A stretch of 5,310 nt of DNA from Porticoccaceae bacterium (GTDB lineage: Bacteria; Pseudomonadota; Gammaproteobacteria; Pseudomonadales; Porticoccaceae), in the NCBI GenBank assembly GCA_030590275.1, contig JAUUYV010000163.1, positions 1 through 5,310 of the forward strand, read 5' to 3'. Shown here piece by piece: positions 1 through 5,310 of the stretch. The notes beneath the pieces were generated by a model, which saw only the letters and a program-made list of their open reading frames with translations, made no database searches and was not told the DNA's origin. The translations under genes were made by a program, and so were the position numbers. Position 1 is the stretch's first letter, and each line of letters begins with the position of its first letter.

Positions 1-1
1 G

Positions 2-139
2 GATTTTGCCTTTAGCCCGGTGGGCCAGATTGTCGGTGCCATGAACAAAACCATTAGCGCGCGGGATCAAATGGCCGAGTTGGTAGGAGAATACCTGGAA
101 GCCTGTGAATTACTGAATAGTTTACTCCCGGAGGGATAA
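2..139 (+). CDS. C-terminal end of an unidentified protein (partial)
   Basis: An open frame enters from the left edge and ends at a TAA at 137-139, giving 45 residues from DFAFSPVGQIV to the C-terminus NSLLPEG. The fragment has no stop, uses codons like those of the genes downstream, and lies on the same strand. Its last 25 or so residues (MAELVGEYLEACELLNSLL) look like an amphipathic alpha-helix. I do not recognise the family: no catalytic motif or domain signature lies in this short tail. The 56 bases to the DUF1329 start contain a small GC-rich hairpin. It could therefore be the first gene of the same operon or the end of a separate one. That the frame is a real gene is likely but not certain, because only 138 bases are visible. 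Confidence 0.5.
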   Translation, partial: DFAFSPVGQIVGAMNKTISARDQMAELVGEYLEACELLNSLLPEG

Positions 140-154
140 GACAGCGGTCCGGCC

Positions 155-172
155 AGGCCATATCGGTGGCCT
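155..172 (+). other. Small GC-rich hairpin between the partial gene and the DUF1329 gene
   Basis: AGGCCA at 155-160 and TGGCCT at 167-172 are perfect inverted repeats around a six-base loop (TATCGG). A looser outer pairing, GGTC at 146-149 with GACC at 178-181, could extend it. The following bases (CTTCTG) are pyrimidine-rich but not a T run, so this is not a standard intrinsic terminator. It sits in the 56-base gap and could be a weak attenuator, an mRNA-stabilising stem or chance. Confidence 0.3.
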
Positions 173-195
173 CTTCTGACCTGATGTAACGTATT

Positions 196-1527
196 ATGAC
201 TAAACCCACTCTAGCAATATTTTTAAGCTTAGCTCTGTCGGTTCCCTTTGCAGCCGCCACCCATGATCCCAGGCTCACTATTATTGGCGCTGAACGACTG
301 GGCAATGCCGATGGCAGCATCCCGCCATGGGAAGGAGGTATCACCGCCCCACCACCCAATTATAAGAAAGGTGACTGGCACCCCGACCCCTTCCGAGAAG
401 ATGCCATTTTATTCACCATTTCGAAACAGAACGCTGATCAATTCAAGGATAAGCTTTCCGCCGGTCACCTGGCCTTGCTAGACAAGTATCCGGACAGCTA
501 CCGCTTAAACGTCTACCCAGGCCGCCGCAGCGCTTCCCATCCAGAATCCGTACTCGAGCACACCGTTAAATACCACAAGCAAGCGAAGATTATCGGCAAT
601 GGCGCCGGTATCGAAGGTATTGTCCGGGGGGTACCTTTCCCCCACCCGAAAAATGGAGCGCAGGCTATCTGGAATGCAAAGGTCAGTTACAAGGCGGGAG
701 GTTATCGAGGTTACTTCAACACCGCGCTGGTGAACAGCGACGGCTCCTATGACCTGGGCGTTTCGCTGCACGAAATTGAGTATATGTACAGTGACCACAG
801 AACCACCATCGAAAACTTCGACAACATTCAAACCCGAGCCGTGATGTATACGCTACGGCCCGCAAAAAGTGCCGGCGGCATCTATTTGTATCATTTTCTC
901 CTCAACACCCAGAACGAAGAGCGTCGTAACTGGGCTTATAACGCGGGCAAACGTCGAGTTAAACGATCCACCATGCTCCGCCACGATCAGCCCTCCAGCG
1001 GCTCGGAAGGCATTCACATTTGGGATCAGGGGAACATGTTTCTCGGGCCTACGACCGAGTTCGACTGGAAGCTCATTGGCAAGCGGGAAATGTACGTACC
1101 CTACAACGCCTACCGCCTCCACAGTGGTGATACTAAAGTCGATGACATCATCAAACCTCTCCATCTGAATCAGGAGCTGGCCCGCTACGAGTTGCACCGG
1201 GTTTGGGTCGTCGAAGCACAACGGAGAGATGGCAGTAGCCATTTTTATAAGCGCCGACGCTATTTTATTGACGAAGATTCATGGCGTATTGTGTTTGCCG
1301 AACACTACAAAACCGATGGCAGTGTGGATCGCTTTAGCGAAGCCCACCACATAAATTATTACGAGGTACCCGTCGTTTTCACCACATTGGATACATTTTA
1401 CAAACTGGATTCGAACCGTTACTACCTTCGCCACGTGGATAACGACTACTCTCCATTTGATTTCTCATTCGATCAAACTACCAGCTATTACAGTCCCGGC
1501 CGATTAAAAATGAAAGCCAAGAGATAA
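196..1527 (+). CDS. DUF1329 family exported periplasmic protein
   Basis: This 443-residue protein belongs to the DUF1329 family (members are usually around 450 residues, so it is full length). Its biochemical function is unknown; family members are exported and typically encoded beside a DUF1302 outer-membrane protein. An N-terminal signal peptide is visible, with a hydrophobic core at residues 5-18 and a likely cut after AAA at 19-21. There is no lipobox, and I see no cysteine in the protein. Family landmarks run in order: LTIIGAERLGNADGSIPPW at 27-45, YPDSYRLNVYPGRRSA at 98-113, GVPFPHPKNGAQAIWN at 145-160, FDWKLIGKREMYVPYN at 289-304, YELHRVWVVEA at 331-341 and YFIDEDSWRI at 356-365. The ATG at 196 is the only good start, because an in-frame TAA lies at 187-189. 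No clear Shine-Dalgarno precedes it, so initiation may be weak or coupled. It probably leads an operon with the DUF1302 gene. A role in envelope handling of a hydrophobic substrate is inferred from family context only. Confidence 0.93.
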   Translation: MTKPTLAIFLSLALSVPFAAATHDPRLTIIGAERLGNADGSIPPWEGGITAPPPNYKKGDWHPDPFREDAILFTISKQNADQFKDKLSAGHLALLDKYPDSYRLNVYPGRRSASHPESVLEHTVKYHKQAKIIGNGAGIEGIVRGVPFPHPKNGAQAIWNAKVSYKAGGYRGYFNTALVNSDGSYDLGVSLHEIEYMYSDHRTTIENFDNIQTRAVMYTLRPAKSAGGIYLYHFLLNTQNEERRNWAYNAGKRRVKRSTMLRHDQPSSGSEGIHIWDQGNMFLGPTTEFDWKLIGKREMYVPYNAYRLHSGDTKVDDIIKPLHLNQELARYELHRVWVVEAQRRDGSSHFYKRRRYFIDEDSWRIVFAEHYKTDGSVDRFSEAHHINYYEVPVVFTTLDTFYKLDSNRYYLRHVDNDYSPFDFSFDQTTSYYSPGRLKMKAKR

Positions 1528-1532
1528 ACTAA

Positions 1533-1558
1533 GGCTAATCATTACCCACGTAATAGCC
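1533..1558 (+). other. Bulged stem-loop in the DUF1329-DUF1302 intergenic gap
   Basis: ATTAC at 1541-1545 pairs with GTAAT at 1550-1554 around a four-base loop (CCAC). GGCT at 1533-1536 pairs with AGCC at 1555-1558, leaving a four-base bulge (AATC) on the left arm. The stem starts six bases after the DUF1329 stop codon. No T run follows, so it is unlikely to end transcription fully. A processing or stabilising stem that adjusts the relative amounts of the two proteins is possible. It may also be chance. Confidence 0.3.
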
Positions 1559-1608
1559 GTAAGTTCTTAAACCCAGTCGATAAGCATTGAATCTACAAGA
1601 CCCGAATT

Positions 1609-1613
1609 AGGAG
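1609..1613 (+). promoter_or_regulatory. Ribosome binding site supporting the GTG start of the DUF1302 gene
   Basis: AGGAG lies six bases upstream of the GTG at 1620-1622, which is good spacing. The alternative in-frame ATG at 1677 has only pyrimidine-rich sequence before it. A GTG overlapping the site at 1613 is in another frame and soon reaches a stop. The site therefore decides in favour of the 1620 start. Confidence 0.65.
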
Positions 1614-1619
1614 TGAGTA

Positions 1620-3245
1620 GTGCCCGTTTTTAGTTTTTTTGTGAATAAATACAAACGTCTTTTACCTTACGTTTACATGTTAAGCCGTCCAATACTTTCC
1701 CCTCTTTACTATAAGTACTTGCTACCTTTTTTTATGGTCGCTTTGGTCTTTGCAAGCCCGGTACAGGCCTTGCAAATCAAGCTTAAAGACCGCGATATTC
1801 ATTTTTTTATTGACTCCATATTTACCGCCAGTGCCGCCATGCGAACCCAGACTGGGCAAGCGGGTATCGCTTCGGGAAACCGGAATATTTTTCCTGACGG
1901 CGGCGATATTTACAGCACCCCGCTTTCGCTGGTGACAGACATCAGTATCAGTAAGGGAGAGCTCGGTGCTTTCGCCAGGGTCTCTTATAGTTACGATCAA
2001 AAAATACTGAATACGGACTGTAGTAATTGTTTCCGACCCACGCCACAAATGACTTTAAATGGCATCGACGACGCCGGACAAAATCTTGCCGGCAATAAAT
2101 TTCGACTCCTCGACGCCTTTATTTTTAATACCTGGCATTTTGGTGAAACGCCCTTGAATGTGCGCGTTGGTAAGCAGGTCATTTCCTGGGGCGAAAGCAA
2201 TATTATCGGTGGCGGTATCAGCCAGATGCAAAACCCGATTGATCTTGCTAAAGCCACGACTCCTGGAACGGAAATTAAAGAAACTCTGATGCCCCAGGAA
2301 TCTGTTTACCTGCAACTGGGCCTCACTGCCAATGTTAGTGTCGAGGCCTATTACGTGTGGAACTGGCGACCTTCGGTGCTTATTCCTGTAGGCACTTTTT
2401 TTAGTCCATCAGATCTGCTGGGGGCAGGCTATAACCCGGATATAGCGCCCGGTGTACTCTATAAGGGACGCGACGAATCCAGCGAGCCTGATGGAGAGCA
2501 ATGGGGCATGAGTGTATCCACCTATATGGATTCCTGGAATGGTACTGACCTAAGTTTTTACTGGGTCAGGTCTCATGCTTTTCTACCCTATTTAACGATT
2601 GATGATAACTACAACGTCCCAGACCCGGTGCTAGGAGGATTGACAGCAGGAGGCTACGAAAAAGTTTATAGCGAAGACCAGGACACCTTTGGTGTTTCGG
2701 TCGGGGGCCTGTTTCCAGGCAAGCTGGGTATCTCGTTTCAGGCCGAACTCAATTACCGACCCGACTTCTACGGTACCCGTAAGTGTGTAAGCTGCTCCAT
2801 AGGCAACAGCGACATCACAACTTTATTAGGTGGTGTTGTACATTCTGCAAACTATGACTTTCTCGGCTCTGACAACGTCAGTCTCGTACTGGATATGCAG
2901 ATGCAACACATCAATAAGCTCGACGATGCCCGAGGAACATCGGCAAGTGGTAGCAAAATAACAGATTTTTCCTGGGGGTATTTGACTGTAGTATCCCTCG
3001 ATTATCTGGATTTATTCGCCAATATAAAAGTCAGTCCATCACTCGTGTGGATTCACGATGTCAAAGGTTTTGAACCAGGGGCGGCTGGCGGCTTGAAGGA
3101 AGACGAGCAAATTGTCAGTGCTAGCGTCAATTTTTCTTACTTATCTCAGGCATCGATGAAGTTTACCTACTCGAGCTGGCTTGGAGATAATGGCGGCAGC
3201 TACGACAGAGATAATGTGTCTCTATCATTTAAATATAATTTCTAA
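1620..3245 (+). CDS. DUF1302 family outer-membrane beta-barrel protein
   Basis: This 541-residue protein is a DUF1302 family member, predicted to be an outer-membrane barrel. Function is not established; the family often accompanies DUF1329 proteins and RND-type exporters. The GTG start follows a good AGGAG site. It gives an unusually long n-region before the hydrophobic stretch at 34-45 and a likely signal cleavage after PVQA at 47-50. Starting at Met20 (ATG at 1677) would give a more ordinary 31-residue signal, but no ribosome site precedes it. Conserved family blocks follow: FRLLDAFIFN at 161-170, VRVGKQVISWGESNIIGGG at 181-199, NPIDLAKATTPGTEIKETLMP at 205-225 and VGTFFSPSDLLGAG at 257-270. 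Alternating hydrophobic and aromatic strands continue to a C-terminal phenylalanine (SLSFKYNF), the usual barrel-assembly signal. The only four cysteines form two CXXC pairs, at 134/137 and 389/392. It lies 92 bases after the DUF1329 gene and 43 before the lactonase-like gene, probably co-transcribed. Confidence 0.92.
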   Translation: MPVFSFFVNKYKRLLPYVYMLSRPILSPLYYKYLLPFFMVALVFASPVQALQIKLKDRDIHFFIDSIFTASAAMRTQTGQAGIASGNRNIFPDGGDIYSTPLSLVTDISISKGELGAFARVSYSYDQKILNTDCSNCFRPTPQMTLNGIDDAGQNLAGNKFRLLDAFIFNTWHFGETPLNVRVGKQVISWGESNIIGGGISQMQNPIDLAKATTPGTEIKETLMPQESVYLQLGLTANVSVEAYYVWNWRPSVLIPVGTFFSPSDLLGAGYNPDIAPGVLYKGRDESSEPDGEQWGMSVSTYMDSWNGTDLSFYWVRSHAFLPYLTIDDNYNVPDPVLGGLTAGGYEKVYSEDQDTFGVSVGGLFPGKLGISFQAELNYRPDFYGTRKCVSCSIGNSDITTLLGGVVHSANYDFLGSDNVSLVLDMQMQHINKLDDARGTSASGSKITDFSWGYLTVVSLDYLDLFANIKVSPSLVWIHDVKGFEPGAAGGLKEDEQIVSASVNFSYLSQASMKFTYSSWLGDNGGSYDRDNVSLSFKYNF

Positions 3246-3278
3246 TCATTCATCTTGCGACTTAAACCGAGAATAAAA

Positions 3279-3283
3279 AGGAA
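3279..3283 (+). promoter_or_regulatory. Ribosome binding site of the SMP-30-like gene
   Basis: AGGAA at 3279-3283, within an A-rich stretch, lies five bases upstream of the ATG at 3289 and fits a standard Shine-Dalgarno. The 43-base gap after the DUF1302 stop shows no terminator-like hairpin, which favours read-through from upstream. Confidence 0.6.
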
Positions 3284-3288
3284 CCAGT

Positions 3289-4146
3289 ATGAAAGAGCTT
3301 AGCACCACGGTATTTGCCGACAATTTTGCGTTTCTGGAAGGACCTCGCTGGCGTAACGATAAGCTGTGGGTATCCGAAATGTATGGCAATAGTGTTTATG
3401 CCATAAGCCTGGATGGCCAACGGGAAAAAATAACCGAGCTAGCGGATCATCCCTCTGGTCTGGGCTGGCTGCCCAATGGGACCTTGATCATCGTATCGAT
3501 GCACGACCAGAAACTACTCAAGCTGGTAGGCGGCGAGCTACAGCTGCACGCCGATATCTCCCATTTGGTCAACAGCCCCATTAACGACATGGTGATCGAT
3601 AAAAAAGGTAATGCCTATGTCGGCAACGTAGGGTTTAACTTCTTTAATGGAGAAAAGTTTAAACCCACTAATTTTGTTCTGGTAAAGGAAAATGGCAACG
3701 CTAGCGAAGTGGCCAATGACCTGGCTGTACCCAATGGCCCGGCGGTTACACCGGATGGCAAGACACTGGTTGTCGCCGAATCATGGGGCAAGAAATTGAC
3801 CGCATTCGACATTGCTGAAGACGGCAGTCTTTCCAATCAGAGAACCTGGGCCGACCTGGAAGGTATCGCGTCGCCGGACGGAATCTGTATGGATGCCGAA
3901 GGTGCTATCTGGGTGGCTAACTTTACCGGCCACAATTTTATCCGCGTCCTGGAAGGCGGAGAAATCACCCATAGCGTGAACGTAGATGAAGACCGTGCAC
4001 CGGTTGCCTGTACACTGGGCGGTTTGGACGGCTGTACACTGTTTGCACTGACCTATAAAGGGCTGATCACCGATGCAGGCCCCGAGCAACGCTTCGCGCG
4101 GATTGAAACTGTAGAGGTGGACATTCCAGCGAGCGGATCACCCTAG
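3289..4146 (+). CDS. SMP-30/gluconolactonase-like calcium-dependent hydrolase
   Basis: This 285-residue protein belongs to the SMP-30/gluconolactonase/LRE-like family, six-bladed beta-propellers that use one divalent metal to open lactones or hydrolyse related esters. Length is typical (about 280-300). The family's metal ligands are recognisable: Glu17 in FLEGPRW, Asn149 in VPNGPAV and Asp197 in SPDGICMD. Asn99 in the ND pair of SPINDMVID matches the substrate-side asparagine of characterised members. Further propeller signatures are PSGLGWLPNG at 55-64, VTPDGKTLVVAESW at 153-166 and DAEGAIWVANF at 202-212. The C-terminal block APVACTLGGLDGCTLFALT fits the bacterial branch. There is no signal peptide, so it should act in the cytoplasm. 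The ATG at 3289 follows a good ribosome site. The actual substrate cannot be read from the sequence; sugar lactones, catabolic lactones and other esters are all possible. Its place behind two exported proteins suggests, but does not prove, that its substrate is imported by them. Confidence 0.93.
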   Translation: MKELSTTVFADNFAFLEGPRWRNDKLWVSEMYGNSVYAISLDGQREKITELADHPSGLGWLPNGTLIIVSMHDQKLLKLVGGELQLHADISHLVNSPINDMVIDKKGNAYVGNVGFNFFNGEKFKPTNFVLVKENGNASEVANDLAVPNGPAVTPDGKTLVVAESWGKKLTAFDIAEDGSLSNQRTWADLEGIASPDGICMDAEGAIWVANFTGHNFIRVLEGGEITHSVNVDEDRAPVACTLGGLDGCTLFALTYKGLITDAGPEQRFARIETVEVDIPASGSP

Positions 4147-4174
4147 TTTAGGACGTCTGGTATATCCAGTACGC

Positions 4175-4202
4175 TTCACTACCCGTGTGGCCATGCTAAA
4201 AG
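4175..4202 (+). promoter_or_regulatory. Possible sigma-70 promoter of the RRM gene
   Basis: TTCACT at 4175-4180 resembles a -35 box (four of six matches) and TAAAAG at 4197-4202 a -10 box (four of six), with a 16-base spacer. A TG at 4194-4195, one base before the -10, fits an extended -10 element. Transcription from here would give a leader of about 30 bases containing a C7 run at 4212-4218 and a T5 run. Matches are modest, so this is a candidate only, but the RRM gene differs enough in composition and role from the upstream genes to expect its own promoter. Confidence 0.25.
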
Positions 4203-4241
4203 CTAGACCTGCCCCCCCACTTTTTATCGCTCGGAATATAT

Positions 4242-4490
4242 ATGAAATTATTAATACGGAACTTAGATCGATTAACTACAGAAGATGAACTAAAAGGATT
4301 ATTTCAGGAGTTCGGTGTAGTTCAATCTTGCAATTTGGTAATCGATCGAGATAGTGGCACGTCTAAAGGTTTTGGTTTCATTGAGATGCCAAAGTCAGGT
4401 GAAGCAAAAGCCGCCATTAAAAATTTAAACAACAAAACTATCGGCAGCAATAAAATACGTGTTAAGAAGGCTGAAGATAACAATGCATAA
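4242..4490 (+). CDS. Small single-domain RRM RNA-binding protein
   Basis: This 82-residue protein is one RNA recognition motif and little else: a beta-alpha-beta-beta-alpha-beta fold with RNP2 at 3-8 (LLIRNL) and RNP1 at 42-49 (KGFGFIEM), ending in a basic strand IRVKKAED. Such proteins bind single-stranded RNA in the cytoplasm; the bacterial ones are often linked to cold or stress adaptation, though the role of this one is unknown. The two RNP1 aromatics (Phe44 and Phe46) are kept. The usual aromatic at RNP2 position 2 is leucine (Leu4), and the last RNP1 position is Met49 rather than an aromatic. GGAA at 4233-4236, five bases before the ATG, is a modest ribosome site. I count 87 G or C in 249 bases (35 percent), clearly lower than the flanking genes. 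It lies 95 bases after the lactonase-like gene and is convergent with the YgiQ-like gene. It is probably an independent gene. Confidence 0.95.
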   Translation: MKLLIRNLDRLTTEDELKGLFQEFGVVQSCNLVIDRDSGTSKGFGFIEMPKSGEAKAAIKNLNNKTIGSNKIRVKKAEDNNA

Positions 4491-4551
4491 CAAAGTTGAG
4501 CGTAATCATCCTTCGGTTTAGACTTTAAAAGAACAGGGCCAGGTCAAGTTT

Positions 4552-5310
4552 TTAGCTCCCCTTGCGAGGTCTATTTTTACCATTACCCGGACGGCTCCTC
4601 GTTCTAACGTGCTGAGTGGAAAAAGTTCTTTCTTTACGCCCTTTATCACCACGCCTGGCACCGCGATGCCCGCCTTTAGGCAGCTCGTCGTTAGCGGGTA
4701 TTAAACAGGCCTCTCCCTCACCGATCAAATTGGCTCGTCCGCTACTCCTGAGGTAATCGCGAATCATCGGCCAGTTCGCCGAGTCGTGGTAGCGTAGCAA
4801 GGCTTTGTGCAAGCGACGCTTATCGAGATCCCTCACCCGGCTCACCTTTTCACCGCGCTTGTAATGTATGCCACGCAGAGGGTTTCGTCCGCTATGGTAC
4901 ATCGCGGTAGCAGTCGCCATCGGCGAAGGATAAAACGTTTGCACCTGATCGGCCCGATAGTTTCGACGCTTTAGCCACAGCGCCAGTTCCACCATATCAT
5001 TCTCGCTAGTACCAGGATGTGCGGCAATAAAATAGGGAATTAAATACTGCTTTTTACCAGCCTTTTTACTGAATTTTTCAAACATCGCCGCGAAGCGATC
5101 GTAGCTGCCAATACCCGGCTTCATCATTTTCGACAGGGGGCCGTCTTCGGTGTGCTCCGGCGCGATTTTTAAATAACCGCCGACATGGTGAGTGACTAAT
5201 TCTTCCACGTACTCTGGAGATTCGACCGCGAGGTCGTAGCGCAGACCCGATGCGATCAACACCCGTTTAATACCAGGTAACTTGCGAGCCCGACGATAAA
5301 GCTGAATCAA
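4552..5310 (-). CDS. ygiQ: YgiQ family radical SAM protein, C-terminal part (5' end outside window)
   Basis: About 252 residues of the C-terminal part of a YgiQ-family (UPF0313) protein; full-length members are around 700 or more residues. The frame is open to the right edge. The leftmost codon in the reading direction is TTG, here almost certainly an internal leucine and not a start. Family landmarks, numbered within the fragment, are IASGLRYD at 19-26, [19 protein letters not shown] at 48-66, [13 protein letters not shown] at 94-106 and [20 protein letters not shown] at 121-140. The last 50 or so residues, from about 203, form a glycine-, arginine- and lysine-rich low-complexity tail, common in this family. 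The CXXXCXXC cluster that would bind the iron-sulfur centre lies beyond the window, so catalytic integrity cannot be judged. The reaction catalysed is not known to me. The gene ends at a TAA (4554-4552) and is convergent with the RRM gene, 61 bases apart. Confidence 0.95.
   Translation of the reverse strand: MIQLYRRARKLPGIKRVLIASGLRYDLAVESPEYVEELVTHHVGGYLKIAPEHTEDGPLSKMMKPGIGSYDRFAAMFEKFSKKAGKKQYLIPYFIAAHPGTSENDMVELALWLKRRNYRADQVQTFYPSPMATATAMYHSGRNPLRGIHYKRGEKVSRVRDLDKRRLHKALLRYHDSANWPMIRDYLRSSGRANLIGEGEACLIPANDELPKGGHRGARRGDKGRKERTFSTQHVRTRSRPGNGKNRPRKGS

Noticed and set aside
54..359. Minus-strand open frame across the start of the DUF1329 gene
   Set aside because: It overlaps the DUF1329 signal peptide and conserved first block, has no recognisable domain and no support from context.
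505..1242. Two minus-strand open frames inside the DUF1329 gene
   Set aside because: They lie antisense to conserved family motifs and read as low-information proteins; they are shadows of the real coding frame.
1722..2315. Overlapping minus-strand open frames inside the DUF1302 gene
   Set aside because: They overlap each other and a clearly coding plus-strand gene, with no domain or credible ribosome site.
3615..4089. Minus-strand open frames inside the SMP-30-like gene
   Set aside because: They are antisense to the metal-ligand motifs of a well-supported gene and show no family resemblance.
4157..4169. Hairpin CTGG-TATAT-CCAG after the SMP-30-like gene as a terminator
   Set aside because: The stem is only four pairs and the T run at 4221 is far away, so it does not qualify as an intrinsic terminator.
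4524..4555. Possible bidirectional terminator between the convergent RRM and YgiQ-like genes
   Set aside because: A T5 run exists at 4549-4553, but the best pairing before it (AAA/AAC with GTT/TTT, one bulge) is A/T-rich and weak with a long loop. A terminator is expected here but I cannot show one.
5308..5310. TTG on the minus strand as the start of the YgiQ-like gene
   Set aside because: The encoded segment aligns with the middle of the family, not its N-terminus, and the iron-sulfur cysteine motif is missing upstream, so the gene continues outside the window.

Overview
The window looks like a chromosomal segment of a gammaproteobacterium, probably an environmental or marine one. This rests on the outer-membrane pair DUF1329/DUF1302, a YgiQ-type radical SAM protein and a small single-RRM protein of a type I associate with marine and pseudomonad gammaproteobacteria. 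The taxonomic placement is an inference from family content and moderate base composition, not from a marker gene.

Layout: (1) positions 2-139 hold the last 45 codons of an unidentified plus-strand gene. (2) Positions 196-4146 hold three plus-strand genes: an exported periplasmic DUF1329 protein, a DUF1302 outer-membrane beta-barrel protein with a GTG start, and a cytoplasmic SMP-30/gluconolactonase-like hydrolase. The gaps are 92 and 42 bases with no convincing terminator between them, so they probably form one operon. (3) Positions 4242-4490 hold a short AT-rich gene for an RNA-binding (RRM) protein. (4) Positions 4552-5310 on the minus strand hold the C-terminal third of a YgiQ-family radical SAM protein, convergent with the RRM gene and running off the right edge.

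Working together: DUF1302 and DUF1329 proteins are repeatedly found side by side in proteobacteria, often near RND/MMPL-type transporters and genes for hydrophobic substrates such as steroids, alkanes or lipids. A reasonable but unproven reading is that the barrel and the periplasmic partner move a hydrophobic compound across the envelope, and that the cytoplasmic SMP-30-like enzyme hydrolyses a lactone or ester derived from it. No transporter, regulator or catabolic enzyme of such a pathway is visible here. The RRM and YgiQ genes look like conserved neighbours unrelated to that role.

I see no RNA gene, insertion sequence, CRISPR array, attachment site or phage gene. The most unusual points are two CXXC pairs, the only cysteines, in the DUF1302 barrel, and the linkage of a DUF1329/DUF1302 pair to a cytoplasmic lactonase-like enzyme. 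I find nothing that clearly amounts to an undescribed system.
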